Assembly (NCBI RefSeq): GCF_949987535.1
Contig: NC_080072.1
Location: 56,768,460 to 56,832,459 of the forward strand
Direction of reading: 5' to 3'
DNA from: Balaenoptera acutorostrata
Taxonomy: Eukaryota; Chordata; Mammalia; Artiodactyla; Balaenopteridae
Length of the DNA: 64,000 nucleotides
Part shown: piece by piece, positions 12,216-23,543 of the stretch
Layout: every line of letters starts with the position of its first letter
Numbering within the stretch: the stretch's first letter is position 1
Made by a program: the position numbers and the translations under genes
The notes under the pieces: model-generated
What the model was told of the DNA's origin: nothing
Database searches by the model: none
What the model saw: only the letters and a program-made list of their open reading frames with translations

Positions 12216-12735
12216 ACGGTAATAGAATCTATCCAAAATGAAGCAAAGAAATTAAATAGGCTAAAAATAAACATGAACAGAGTTTCAGTCACTTATAGGA
12301 TAAAATGAAACTGTCTAACATCTATGTAATTGGAATCCCAGAAAGAAGGTAGAGGCAAAAAAATTTTGAAAAATAAAGACTGAAAATTTATCCAGTTTGA
12401 TAAAAATTATACTGTGACTGATCTAAGTAGCTCAAAAAACTCCAAGCAGGATGGACACACACACACACAAACACACTCACTCACTCACTTACATACACAC
12501 TCATATACAACAAGATAAACTATAATCAAATTACTGAAAACCAGTAATAAGAGAAACAATCTTAAAAAGCAGCCAGAGAAAAAGGACATATTACAAGTGA
12601 AGGAACAATGATTTTTTTTTTTTAATGGAAGATCTTTTTGGAAGACTTTTCATAAGAAACTATATGAGACAGAAGACAAAGGATCAACTTCTTTAAAGGT
12701 CTGAAAAATATATCCTAAAGCTAGAGAGGTGATAA
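12216..12735 (+). mobile_element. Old L1 ORF1 fragment
   Basis: Plus-strand L1M-like text: attggaatcccagaaagaag, then aaagcagccagagaaaaagg and a stretch near 12,640-12,700 corresponding to the part of ORF1 before its stop. An (AC)n run at 12,458-12,500 interrupts it. No open frame remains. Confidence 0.65.
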
Positions 12736-13243
12736 AGCATTCCAGTGGCAGCAGTAGGTGCAGCAGTACATGCCCATCTTGGAGATGGTCATGGTGCAAG
12801 ATGTGACACTATGCTTAGTGTTCAAGGCTCTATTCTCCCCAAACTGAATGGATCTGGACGGTGGTTTTGGCTTCTTTCCAGTCTTCCTTGTTCCTTGCCT
12901 GATTCCAAACTTGGCCCACCCCTTCTAGGTATCTCTTGGAGGTACTCAAACAGCCTTTTCATGCATTTACTTAGTTCAGGCAAAATTGGTTTCTCTAATT
13001 GGGCAACTAAAAAATCTTAAAAACAGGAAAAATTCTTAATTCATTTCCTACTTACCTTACTCTCTTATCATCATTCAACACAGTTTGAAGTTGGGGTCAA
13101 GTTAACTCAGTACTTTTCTAAGGCATTATAGCCTTGTCTTTTATCCCAATTGAAACAGCTCTTTGAGCTTTCCTTTAAAATTTCTCTCCCGTTCATGCTT
13201 TCCTCAACATTCCCATATTCTTTTCATTTCTTCACTGGATTAC
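12736..13243. other. Unique sequence, nothing recognised
   Basis: I see no repeat family, splice-bordered exon or RNA gene here. The 91-codon open frame at 12,745-13,020 has no recognisable motif, and its composition gives no support for coding. Confidence 0.5.
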
Positions 13244-13645
13244 TGTTATGGGCTAAATTGTGTGTCCCACATTCATATGTTGAGGCCATAACCTCCAGTA
13301 CCTCAAAATCTGCCTGTATATGGAAACTGGGCCTTTAAAGAGGTGATTAAAACGAGGCCATTGGGGTTGGCCCTGATCCAGTCTGACTAGAGTAGAGAAA
13401 ATTTGGACACACAGAGAGACACGGGGCAGGGGTGGGTAGAGGTGTGTGCACAGAAAAAAGGCTGTGTCAGGACACAGAAGAAAGTGGCTATCTGCTAGCC
13501 AAGGAGAGAGGGCTCAGTAGAAACCAAACGTGCTGACACAATGATCTTGCACCTCTAGCCTCCAGAACTGTGCGAAAATCAATTTCTGTGTTTTAGCCAC
13601 CCAGTCCATGGTATTTTGTTATGGCAGCCCTAGTTTACTAATAAA
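13244..13645 (+). mobile_element. MLT1A-like MaLR solo LTR
   Basis: Starts TGTTATGGGCTAAATTGTGT and ends with ccacccagtccatggtattt followed by cagccctagtttactaata. These are the known ends of MLT1A-type LTRs. Short flanks ATTAC and ACTAC are compatible with a decayed 5-bp target duplication. No internal retroviral sequence is attached. Confidence 0.87.
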
Positions 13646-14180
13646 ACTACTAAAAATCATAAGGGAGCTGGAACATAGCCTTCAGACTTCCTAACAGCCA
13701 GCAGAGTGATCTAAAAATCCATGTAACTCAGCGTTATTTGAGATCTCTCTGTCCCTTAAGAGATTTCAGTGAGCTTGGTTTAAACCTTCAGTTTCACAGA
13801 ATGAAAGTCCATTTCCTTTCATTTAATTTATTCAAATTTCTGAACTTATTTTTTCATGGTCCCTTTGGATCCATCACTGCAACTCTAAGTAATGTATGAG
13901 TTTAACCCTCTGCCAGCTGGTACATGGCATCTCATGATCTTCACCACTGTCCACAAGAAATTAAATTAATTCATGATTTTGTGACTGTATCAACTTTACT
14001 TAAGGCTCCAAGAGCTATGGGAGGAAACTGTATCTTGTACTGCACAGTCCTCTGCTTCCTAACTGGTTTTCCCTTTGACATTGCACTGGCTTCCCAAACC
14101 AGTAACTCACTGTGTGATTATACCCACAACCACCTGAATAATAAACTCTAGTTTCCATTCCCTTACTGGACCTATCTCAC
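13646..14180. other. Intergenic or intronic unique sequence
   Basis: No gene, RNA or recognisable repeat was found. The 75-codon open frame at 13,924-14,151 lacks motifs and splice support. Confidence 0.45.
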
Positions 14181-14790
14181 TTAGCCTCTGAGTTATTCTG
14201 CTGAATAATAAGTTATTCTGCTATTCCATCCCTTTACTCAGAAGTCTACACAAGCTCCCTTGTTTGAAATTCATTTGCCATCTCCTGATTGCTTATATGC
14301 AGAGCCTAGACTCTAGTCCAGCATTCCCCCTCCACAGTTTTCTCCCTCCACCTTCCAATATACATCACCCACAACTGAAGCCACATAAAGCACATTCAGC
14401 CCTGATAAGCATGGCACCTTCTCTGTCCTGGACCTAGGTGCCTAGCCTAATGGTATCAATTGCTATGCCTTTGCCTGCTTCGTCACTGCTCTCTGTGGGC
14501 CAGAACCTCTGTTCTCTTGTGTCACCCTACATAGATGGCTTTCAGTTACTTCAGTCTCTCTCACAGTGCCTCGCGCAAAGTAGGTACTCAATAACTATGT
14601 GATGAATGAATATATCAACAAGTGAACAAAAAATACCCGTGTTCAAAATCTTCCAAGGAGTCTCATTGTTTAGAGGATAACGTCCACAAAGAATCCTGAT
14701 GCCAAGGGCCCTCCAGAAATGTGCCCAGCCTCTTTGTCCCAACTTCTCACTGGTCTCCACTCTTTCAACTCTTGTCGAAAACATTAAAGG
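14181..14790 (+). mobile_element. L2 LINE relics
   Basis: Scattered L2 3'-end phrases are present: ctccaccttccaatatac with surrounding text (about 14,340), the gtaggtactcaataactatg end near 14,580, and caaaatcttccaaggagtct through gggccctccagaaatgtgcc (14,645-14,725). The piece is highly diverged and its boundaries are approximate. Confidence 0.6.
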
Positions 14791-15189
14791 CAGGCCCTGT
14801 ATCCTGGAGGCAACGGGTAGGGATGAAGAGAGTGGGCTAGGCCTCTGATTTACCTGTGTGAATGCCGGTGCTCTTGAGTAATTTTTCTTTTTGGCTCTCT
14901 CTCCACCTGGAAGGAAGCAGACTATCCATGAGCCTCATAGACCTCTTCCAAAATAGGCCATAATTCAAGGCAGTGGCCAGAAAAGAACATTATCCAGTCA
15001 AATTCTACCTTAAGCAAAGGGTTTGTAGTTTCCCCCTTTAAAGGAGAACTCAAATGAGGAAATGATGGGCATGATGAGGTCTAAACAACCATGGTCTCTT
15101 CTAGCTAAAATTCTTCTACCAGATGTCCCCTCTCCCACCCTGAACCTTGTAATCTTGAAGCATTTTCCCTCAAGAATTCTCAAATGTTA

Positions 15190-15305
15190 TTTTCTTGGAC
15201 AGATAAAAAGACTATGGTCTGGAAAGGGGCAGTGATTTTCCCAGGGTCACCCAGAAACTAAGGGCAAAGCCAGGACTAAAATCCAGGCTTTCCAGAGTGT
15301 GAACT
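15190..15305 (+). mobile_element. MIR SINE relic
   Basis: MIR core-like text: gacagataaaaagactatgg, then cccagggtcacccagaaact and gccaggactaaaatccaggc. This matches the conserved MIR central and 3' phrases. The rest of 14,790-15,682 shows nothing recognisable. Confidence 0.65.
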
Positions 15306-15682
15306 TGCTCTTTACACAGCACTCTGCATGTCCAATTTTGTGGAAGGTGGGAAGGTGGAGACAATTGTTCTGAACAACCTTCAACCCCTGTCCTCTCCCA
15401 ACTGATCCACACCAAAACAGTAGTAACAGGCTTTGATTAAGCTTTAGTGAGAGTCCTTATTCTTAGAACATGGTCTCATTTTGAGGAGGTAGAAGGGGTG
15501 TGAGGAGCTGCAAGCAGCATGAGAAGAAATGGGAGGTTCAGATGATAAAACCCTGTCTCCCTGAGAATTTGCCATATAGAATTATGGGGAAAATGTAACT
15601 GTTTTTCCTCAAATTTCCATAAGGACCATATATATTTTTATTTTGGGAAAAAAATCATTTAAAATTACAAATATATGCTTAC

Positions 15683-15765
15683 CAATGAAAATAAAATATG
15701 GCAACAATGAAAACTGCAGAAACACAATCCATGAGAATCCACATGAACTTATAGTAACTTGGTGT
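15683..15765 (-). CDS. GDPD4: GDPD-family exon D, start of last membrane segment
   Basis: This 83-nt exon has an acceptor reading ttttctgttttgcag and a donor TTG|gtaagc. It opens in phase 0 directly after the Met of exon C and encodes TPSYYKFMW followed by the hydrophobic run ILMDCVSAVFIVAIFYFH. It ends with TG, the first two bases of the next codon (Trp or Cys). In the family, the final transmembrane helix lies just after the TTDN block, preceded by a short loop and a Met-Trp pair, which is what is seen here. The exon is short, so by itself it would be weak. Phase, splice sites, topology and position after exon C together make it likely. The next exon, for the short cytoplasmic tail, should lie at lower coordinates or outside the window. 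Confidence 0.78.
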
Positions 15766-16094
15766 CTGCAAAACAGAAAATAGTTAAAGGATTTACAGCT
15801 AGAAGGAATTTTAGATCATGTAGGCCAGATCCCTTGCTTGGCTGCCAGGGACGGAGAGGGGGCAGACCAGGCAGAGGAACCTTGATTAATGGGGTTGGTC
15901 TCAAACACAGAGAGTACCTGCTGCTATCCTAACAATACCCCCTTACATGTGCCAAAGGCTCTACAAAGGATAAAATACTTCACACACTTCTCCCTGGAGC
16001 CTCAAGATATGTGTTTGAGGGAGTCCCAGAGCAAGTCTATTCTGGACCCAGGACTACAGCCCAAGTTTCTTGACTTCCAGTGCTCTATGTTTTC

Positions 16095-16265
16095 ATGGCA
16101 TGGCTTCCCAAACCTGGCTGTGCATCCAAATCTACCTGAGCAGCTTTTAGTAATACAGGTTCCTGGGCCTCACTACAGACTCAGGAATTAGAATTTCTGT
16201 ATTTTTAACAAGCTTCCCAGGAACAAGTAACCAGTCTGTGAACCAGCATTTAGGAATCCTTCTCC
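16095..16265 (+). mobile_element. MER5A-like hAT-Charlie element
   Basis: Non-autonomous hAT relic recognised by tgtgcatccaaatctacctg, a ttcctgggcctcac phrase and tttaacaagcttcccaggaa. These correspond in order to the MER5A consensus. It is diverged and its terminal repeats are weak. Confidence 0.75.
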
Positions 16266-16529
16266 TAAATCATCATGTTTTAGATAAATATGTTGAAATT
16301 ATAATTCTTAACTAACATGCCAACTTCTCCAGTCTCCTTGCCTGAATCACCCATTTCACAGAGCTCCATCTTCTAGGTTCTCTTGTATGAGTTTTTCATT
16401 TCGCTAGTTTACTCATCCCTTTCCACCTTCATTGTCCCCCTTCTAGTATTACTTGATGGTACTGGGGCTATCATTTTTATTTTTTCTTATGCCATTTCCA
16501 CCCTATCCCAAGGTCTTTCCTTGGACTGA

Positions 16530-16700
16530 TTAACAATGATAATAATAATAACAATAACATGAACTATCATGATAATGATGAGAACAACTAACATTATTGA
16601 GAATTTACAGGAGTTAAGGAAGCATTCCAAGCACTTCAAAGGTATTTTCACAGCTAATCCTCACAACAGCTCTACTAGGCATGTACATTAGAAGCTCTTA
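16530..16700 (+). mobile_element. MIR SINE relic
   Basis: MIR-like text: aactaacattattgagaatt, then gcattccaagcacttcaaag and agctaatcctcacaacagct. The order matches the 3' half of MIR. The next 390 bases up to the SINE at 17,099 hold no recognised feature. Confidence 0.75.
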
Positions 16701-17098
16701 ACCAACTTCCAGTAAACTGAGGCTCTTAATCCTCTCTGGGAACCTGACTGACCAGTGCTTTGGCCTGCTTCAGGATGCCCACCAAGTGAGTTGTACCGTC
16801 ACCAAGAATCAGTTGTTCTTACTACCCAAATGGCTTAGAACAGCTGTACCAGTTGTTAAAATTGTGCAGTGTAATTCAGTGTTACTTAAATCTGTAAAAT
16901 CTGAGTTAAAAAGTATGTCATTTTCAAGGAAACTAAGTCGATGCTTTGAAAAACTTGATGAAGAAAGAAAAGGTCATTACAAAATAAACTGCTTTTGATT
17001 TAGGTATAAGAGAAACACTAAGAGATGAGGGGAGGATTATAAAAAACTGGGTGGCTTCCTCCTTCCTGTCATTTCTCCAAATGACTTCATGTTCTTGT

Positions 17099-17679
17099 TT
17101 TTTTTTAATTTTTAAAAATATTTATTTATTTATGCATCTTGGCTGCGCCGGGTCTTAGTTGAGGCATGCAGGATCTTTTAGTTTCGGCATGCAGGATCTT
17201 TTTGTTGTGGCATACAGACTCTTAGTTGCAGCATGCAGACCTCTTAGTTGTGGCATGCAGACTTAGTTGCAGCATGCAGGCTTTTTGGTTGTGGCATATG
17301 GGAATTTTTAGTTGCAGCATGCGGGTTTCTTAGTTGTGGTATGCAGACTTCTTAGTTACAGCATGCGGGCTCTTAGCTGTGGCATGCGGGCTTCTTAGTT
17401 GTGGCATGTAGGTTCTTAGCTGCGGCATGCGGACTTCTTAGTTGTGGCATGTAGACTTCTTAGTTGCGGCATGCGGGCTTCTTAGTTGTGACATGCAGAT
17501 TTCTTAGTTGCGGGCTTTTAGTTGTGGCATGCAGGATCTTTTAGTTGCTTCTTAGTTGCAACATGTGAACTCTTAGTTGAGGCATGTATGCGGGATCTAG
17601 TTCCCTGACCAGGGATCGAGGCCAGGCCTCCTGCATTGGGAGCGCAGAGTCTTACCCTCTGGACCACCAGGGAAGTCCC
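17099..17679 (-). mobile_element. tRNA-derived SINE with expanded internal minisatellite
   Basis: A reverse SINE ending ggaccaccagggaagtccc, with a gatcgaggccaggcctcctg part that corresponds to its tRNA-like head. Its flanks TCATGTTCTTGTT (17,086-17,098) and TCAAGTTCTTGTT (17,680-17,692) form a target duplication with one mismatch. It is about 580 bp against roughly 300 for its relatives, because the body holds a long tandem array, listed separately. This is a CHR/Bov-tA type head rather than the exact CHR version seen elsewhere in the window. Confidence 0.9.
17150..17590. repeat. Minisatellite of about 20-25-bp units inside the SINE
   Basis: Roughly twenty imperfect copies of a unit like CTTAGTTGTGGCATGCAGG, varying in length and with GTGG/GCGG/GCAG alternatives. 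Single SINEs of this type carry one or two such phrases, so the array is an internal expansion. No spacer diversity or cas-like gene is present, so it is not a CRISPR array. Confidence 0.93.
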
Positions 17680-17829
17680 TCAAGTTCTTGTTGTGCTTTA
17701 AGGAAACAAAACTTAGAAATCATAGATGGTTCATTGGGAAGTATACAAAAGCAAGAGAATACAGAATTCAATCAGCTGAAATACACTCAAAGGAAAGACG
17801 TCAAAAAGTGAATGAATAGTTTAAATTAA

Positions 17830-18340
17830 AATGTGTGAGGTATGTATGTGGTAGATTGTTTATAAAAACGACCAAAATATTCCGCCCAAAATGCAGGTCT
17901 GTATGCAATGTGACTTTGCTCTTCCTCTCCATCAAAAGGTAAAGTCTGTTTCTTCCCTGCGCCACCTTGAATCTGGACTTGACCATGTGATTTTCTTTGG
18001 CCGATGGAACATTAGCAAACATCACACTGGGAGATCCTTGAAAAGGTATGTGCATTGGGACTTCACCTCTCTTGCTGCTGAGAACCCAGTGCCACCAGGT
18101 GAACATGCACAAGCTGGATTCCTTGAGGATGACTGACCAAACGAAGAGAGACCACACTCATCTCAGGTAAGACCACAGACATATGAATGGGGCCATCCTA
18201 CCACTTAGTCCAGCCAAACTGGCTGAGCACAGAGAAACCACTCAGCCATCATAGAGAATGTGACAAATATTTGTTTCTTTTAAGCCACTAACTATTAGGT
18301 ACGTTTTTTAAAATGTAGTAAAAAGCTAATAGACTGTATA
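17830..18340 (+). mobile_element. MaLR/ERVL-type LTR relic
   Basis: Phrases typical of these LTRs occur in order: tgcaatgtgactttgctctt, gggacttcacctctcttgct, gaacatgcacaagctggatt, and the end tgtttcttttaagccactaa followed by aagctaatagac. No coding content remains. Open frames across it on both strands are chance. Confidence 0.68.
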
Positions 18341-18805
18341 TCATTCATTTCATGATTCCCCATTTAAAATTGTTGAATTAACAGACTGATAAGCAGACAG
18401 GATTATTTTGGATAAAATTGCTTCTATTGTAGTATTTTTTAACATCTTTATTGGAGTATAATTGCTTTACAATGGTGTGTTAGTTTCTGCTGTATGACAA
18501 AGTGAATCAGCTATACAAATACATATATCCTCCCTCTTGCAGCTCCCTCCCACCCTCCCTATCCCACTCCTCTAGGTGGTCACAAAATTCCAAGCTGATC
18601 CCTCTGTGCTGTGTGGCTGTTTCCTACTAGCCATCTATTTGAGATTTGGTAGTGTGTATATGTCCATGCCACTCTCTCATTTCGTCCCAGCTTACCCTTA
18701 CCCTTCCCCCTCCCCGTGTCCTCAAGTCCATTCTCTACGTCTGCATTTTTCTTCCTGTCCTGCCCTTAGGTTCTTCAGAAATTTTTTTTTCTTTTTTTTT
18801 TTTTT

Positions 18806-21800
18806 ACATTCCATATATATGTGTTAGCACACAGTATTTGTTTTTCTCTTTCTGACTTACTTCACTCTGTATGACAGACTAGGTCCATCCATCTCACTAC
18901 AAGTAACTCAATTTCGTTTCTTTTTATAGCTGAGTAGTATTCCATTCTACGTATGTGCCACATCTTCTTTACTCATTCATCTGTTGATGGACACTTAGGT
19001 TGCTTCCATGTCCTGGCTATTGTAAATAGTGCTGCAATGAACATTGTGGTACATGACTCTTTTTGAATTATGGTTTTCTCAGGGTATATTCCCAGTAGTG
19101 GAATTGCTGGGTCGTACGGTAGATCTATTCTTAGTTTTTGAAGGAACCTCCATACTGTTCTCCATAGTGGCTGTATCAATTTACATTCCCACCAACAGTG
19201 CAAGAGGGTTCCCTTTTCTCCACACCCTCTCTAGCATTTATTACTTGTTGATATTCTGATGATGGCCATTCCGACTGGTGTGAGGTGATACCTCATTGTA
19301 GTTTTGATTTGCATTTCTCTATGATTAGTGATGTTGAGCATCCTTTCATGTGTTTCTTGGCAATCTGTATATCTTCTTTGAAGAAATGTCTATTTAGGTC
19401 TTCTGCCCATTTTTGGATTGGGTTTTTGTTGTTTTAATATTGAGCTGCATCAGTTGCTTATAAATTTTGGAGATTAATGTTTTGTCAGTTGCTTCATTTG
19501 CAAATATTTTCTCCCATTCTGAGGGTTGTCTTTTTGTCTTGTTCATTGTTTCCTTTGCTGTGCAAAAGCTTTTAAGTTTCATTAGGTCCCATTTTTTATT
19601 TTTGTTTTTATTTCCATTTCTCTAGGAGGTGGGTCAAAAAGGATCTTGCTGTGATTTATGTCAGAGTGGTCTGCCTATGTCTTCCTCTAAGGGTTTTATA
19701 GTGTCTGGCCTTATATTTAGGTCTTAATCCATTTTGAGTTTATTTTTGTGTATGGTGCTAGGGAGTGTTCTAATTTCATTCTTTTACATGTAGCTGTCCA
19801 GTTTTCACAGCACCACTTACTGAAGGGGCTGTCTTTTCTCCATTGTATATTGTGGCCTCCTTTGTCAAAGATAAGGTGACCATATGTGCATGGGATTACC
19901 TCTGGGCTTTCTATACTGTTCCATTGATCTATATTTCTGTGTTTGTGCCAGTACCATACTGTCTTGATTACTGTAGCTTTGTAGTATAGTCTGAAGTCAG
20001 GGAGCCTGAATCCTCCTGCTCCGTTTTTCGTTCTCAAGATTGCTTTGGCTATTCGGGATCTTTTGTGTTTCCATACAAATTATGAAATTTTTTGTTCTAG
20101 TTCTGTGAAAAATGCCATTGGTAGTTTGATAGGGATTGCATTGAATCTGTAGATTGCTTTGGGTAGTATAGTCATTTTCACAGTGTTGATTCTTCCAATC
20201 CAAGAACATGGTATATCTCTCCATCTGTTTGTATCATCTTTAATTTCTTTCATCAGTGTCTTATAGTTTTCTGCATACAGGTCTTTTGTCTCCTTAGGTA
20301 GGTTTATTCCTAGGTATTTTATTCTTTTTGTTGCAGTGGTAAATGGGAGTGTTTCCTTAAATTCCCTGTCAGATTTTTCATCATTAGTGTATAGGAATGC
20401 AAGAAATATCTGTGCATTAATTTTGTATCCTGCTACTTTACGAAAATCATTGATTAGCTCTAGTAGTTTTCTGGTAGCATCTTTAGGATTCTCTATGTAT
20501 AGTATCATGTCATCTACAAACAGTGACGGATTTACTTCTTCTTTTCTGATTTGGATTCCTTTTCTTTCTTTTTCTCCCCTGATTCCCGTGGCTAAAACTT
20601 CCAAAACAATGTTGAATAAGAGTGGTGAGAGTGGACAACCTTGTCTTGTTCCTGATCTTAGAGGAAATGTTTTCAGTTTTTCACCACTGAGAATGATGTT
20701 GGCTGTGGGTTTGTCATATATGGCCTTTGTTATGTTGAGCTAAGTTCCCTCTATGCCTATTTTCTGGAGGGTTTTTGGGTGTTGAATTTTGTCAAAAAGT
20801 TTTTTCTGAAGCTATTGAGATGATCATATGGTTTTTCTCCTTCAATTTGTTAATATGGTTTATCACATTGATTAATTTGCCTATATTGAAGAATCCTTGC
20901 ATTCCTGAGATAAACCCCACTTGATCATGGTGTATGACCCTTTTAATGTGTTGTTGGATTCTGTTTGCTAGTACTTTGTAGAGGAGTTTTGCATATATGT
21001 CCATCAGTGATACTGGCCTGTAGTTTTTTGTGTGACATCTTTGTCTGGTTTTGGTATCAGGGTGATGGTGGCCTCATAGAATGAGTTTGGGAGTGTTCCT
21101 CTCTCTGCTATATCTTGGAAGAGTTAGAGAAGGATAGGTTTTAGCTCTTCTCTAAACGTTTGACGGAATTCGCCTGTGAAGCTATCTGGTCCTGGGCTTT
21201 TACTGGTTGGAAGATTTTTAATCACAGTTTCAATTTCAGTGCTTGTCACTGGTCTGTTTATATTTTCTATTTCTTCCTGATTCAGTCGGAAGGTTATGCT
21301 TTTCTAAGAATTTGTCTGTTTCTTCCAGGTTGTCCATTTTATTGGCATTAGTTGCTTGTAGTAATCTCTCATGATCCTTTGTATTTCTGCAGTGTCAGTT
21401 GTTACTTCTCCTTTTACATTTCTAATTCTATTGATTTGCGTCTTCTCCCTTTTTTTCTTGATGAGTCTGGCTAATGGTTTATCAATTTTGTTTATCTTCT
21501 CAAAGAACTAGCTGTTAGTTTTATTGATCTTTGCCATTGTTTCCTTCATTTCTTTGCCATTTATTTCTGATCTGATCTTTATGATTTCCTTCCTTCTGCT
21601 AACGTTGGGGGTTTTTTGTTCTTCTTTCTCTAATTGTTTAGGTGTAAGGTTAGGTTGTTTATTTGAGATGTTTCTCGTTTCTTGAGGTAGGATTGTATTG
21701 CTATAAACTTCCCTCTTAGAGCTGCCTTTGCTGCATCCCATAGGGTTTGGGTCATCGTGTTTTCATTGTCATTTGTTTCTAGGTATTTTTTGATTTCCTC

Positions 21801-22597
21801 TTTGATTTCTCCAGTGATCTCTTGGTTATTTAGAAGTGTATTGTTTAGCCTCCATCTCTTTGTATTTTTTACAGAGTTTTCCTATAATTGATATCTAGTC
21901 TCAAAGCGTTGTGATTCGAAAAGATACTTGATATGATTTCAATTTTCTTAAATTTATCAAGCTTTGATTTGTGACCCAAGATATGACCTATCCTGGAGAA
22001 TGTTCCATGAGCACTTCAGAAGAAAGTGTATTCTGTTGTTTTTGGATGGAATGTCTGAAAAATATCAATTAAGTCCATCTTGTTTAATGTATCATTTAAA
22101 GCTTGTGTTTCCTTATTTATTTTCATTTTGGATGATCTGTCCATTGGTGAAAGTGGGGTGTCAAAGTCCCCTACTATGATGGTATTACTGTTGATTTCCC
22201 CTTTTATGGCTGTTAGCATTTGCCTTATATATTGTGGTGCCCCTATGTTGGGTGCATAAACATTTACCATTTCTTTGTCTTCTTCTTGGATTGATCCCTT
22301 GATCATTATGTAGTGTCCTTCTTTGTCTCTTGTAATAGTCTTTATTTTAAAGTCTATTTTGTCTGATATGAGAATTGCTACTCCAGCTTTCTTTTGATTT
22401 CCATTTGCATGGAATATCTTTTTCCATCCCCTCACTTTCATTCTATATTTGTCCCTAGGTCTGAAGTGGGTCTCTTGTAGACAGCATATATATGGGTCTT
22501 GTTTTTGTATCCATTCAGCCAGTCTATGTCTTTTGGTTGGAGTATTTAACGCATTTACATTTAAGGTAATTATCGATATGTATGTTCCTATTACCAT
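18806..22597 (-). pseudogene. L1 copy C ORF2 (broken)
   Basis: The ORF2 endonuclease/RT gene starts at 22,597 ([20 protein letters not shown]). An intact endonuclease part of 193 codons runs to about 22,016 and includes QETHF and GDFDTPLSPMD, where the usual GDFN is GDFD. The RT block reads [13 protein letters not shown] within 20,080-20,604, so the usual FADD is FVDD. The C-terminal end reads [18 protein letters not shown] at 19,203. Frames change at least six times. It is non-functional, but far less decayed than copies A and B. Confidence 0.9.
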
Positions 22598-22639
22598 TTT
22601 CCTAATTATTTTGGGCTTCTTACTGAAGGTCTTTTCCTT

Positions 22640-23543
22640 CTGTTGTGTTTTCTGCCTGGAGAAGTTCCTTTAGCATTTGTTGTAAAGCTGGTTTGGTGGT
22701 GCTGGATGCTCTTTGCTTTTGCTTGTCTGTAAAAGTTTTAATTTCTCTGTTGAATATGAATGAGATCCTTGCTGGGTAGAGTAATCTTGGTTGTAGGTTT
22801 TTTCCCTTTCATCACTTTAAATATGTCCTGCCACTCCCTTCTGGCTTGCGGAGTTTCTGCTGAAAGATCAGCTGTTAACCTTATGGGGATTCCCTTGTAT
22901 GTTATTTGTTGTTTTACCCTTGCTGCTTTTACTTTTTCTTTGTATTTAATTTTTCATAGTTTGGTTAATATGTGTCTTGGCATGTGTCTCCCTGGATTTA
23001 TCCTGTATGGGACTCTGCACTTCCTGGACTTGATTGACTATTTCCTTTCCCATACTAGGGAAGTTTTCAACTATAATCTATTCAAATATATTCTCAGTCC
23101 TTTTCTTTTTCTCTTCTTCTTCTGGGACCCCTATAATTCAAATGTTGGTGCGTTTAATGTTGTCCCAGAGGTCTCTGCGACTGTCGTCAATTCTTTTCAT
23201 TCTTTTTCCTTTATTCTGCTCTGCAGTAGTTATTTCCACTATTTTATCATTCAGGTCACTTATCTGTTCTACTGCCTCAGTAATTCTGTTATTGATTCCT
23301 TCTAGAGAATCTGAAATTTCATTTATTGTGTTGTTCATCAGTTTGTTTGCTCTTTAGTTCTTCTAGGTCCTTGTTAAACATTTCTTGTATTTTCTCCATT
23401 CTATTTCCAAGATTTTGGATCATCTTTACTATCATTACTCTGAATTCTTTTTCAGGTAGACTGCCTATTTCCTCTTCATGTGTTTTGTCTGGTGGGTTTT
23501 TACCTTGCTCCTTCATCTGCTGTGTGTTTCTCTGTCTTCTCAT
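22640..23543 (-). pseudogene. L1 copy C ORF1 (broken)
   Basis: ORF1 starts at 23,543 (MRRQRNTQQMKEQGKNPP), then SLPEKEFRVMIVKMIQNLGN leads into a coiled-coil part. The frame breaks near 23,320 and resumes as MNNTINEISDSLEGINNRIT at 23,338. The C-terminal RNA-binding half is degraded by further shifts. The end near 22,640 is approximate. Confidence 0.85.

Noticed and set aside
15415..15530. Candidate last GDPD exon on the minus strand after tgctgcttgcag, in phase with exon D
   Set aside because: It would leave an intron of only about 150 bp, the product has no family resemblance, and acceptor-like sites are common by chance.
17150..17590. Regular repeats resembling a CRISPR-like array
   Set aside because: The units are contiguous, imperfect and inside a SINE with target duplications in mammalian DNA. 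There are no unique spacers.
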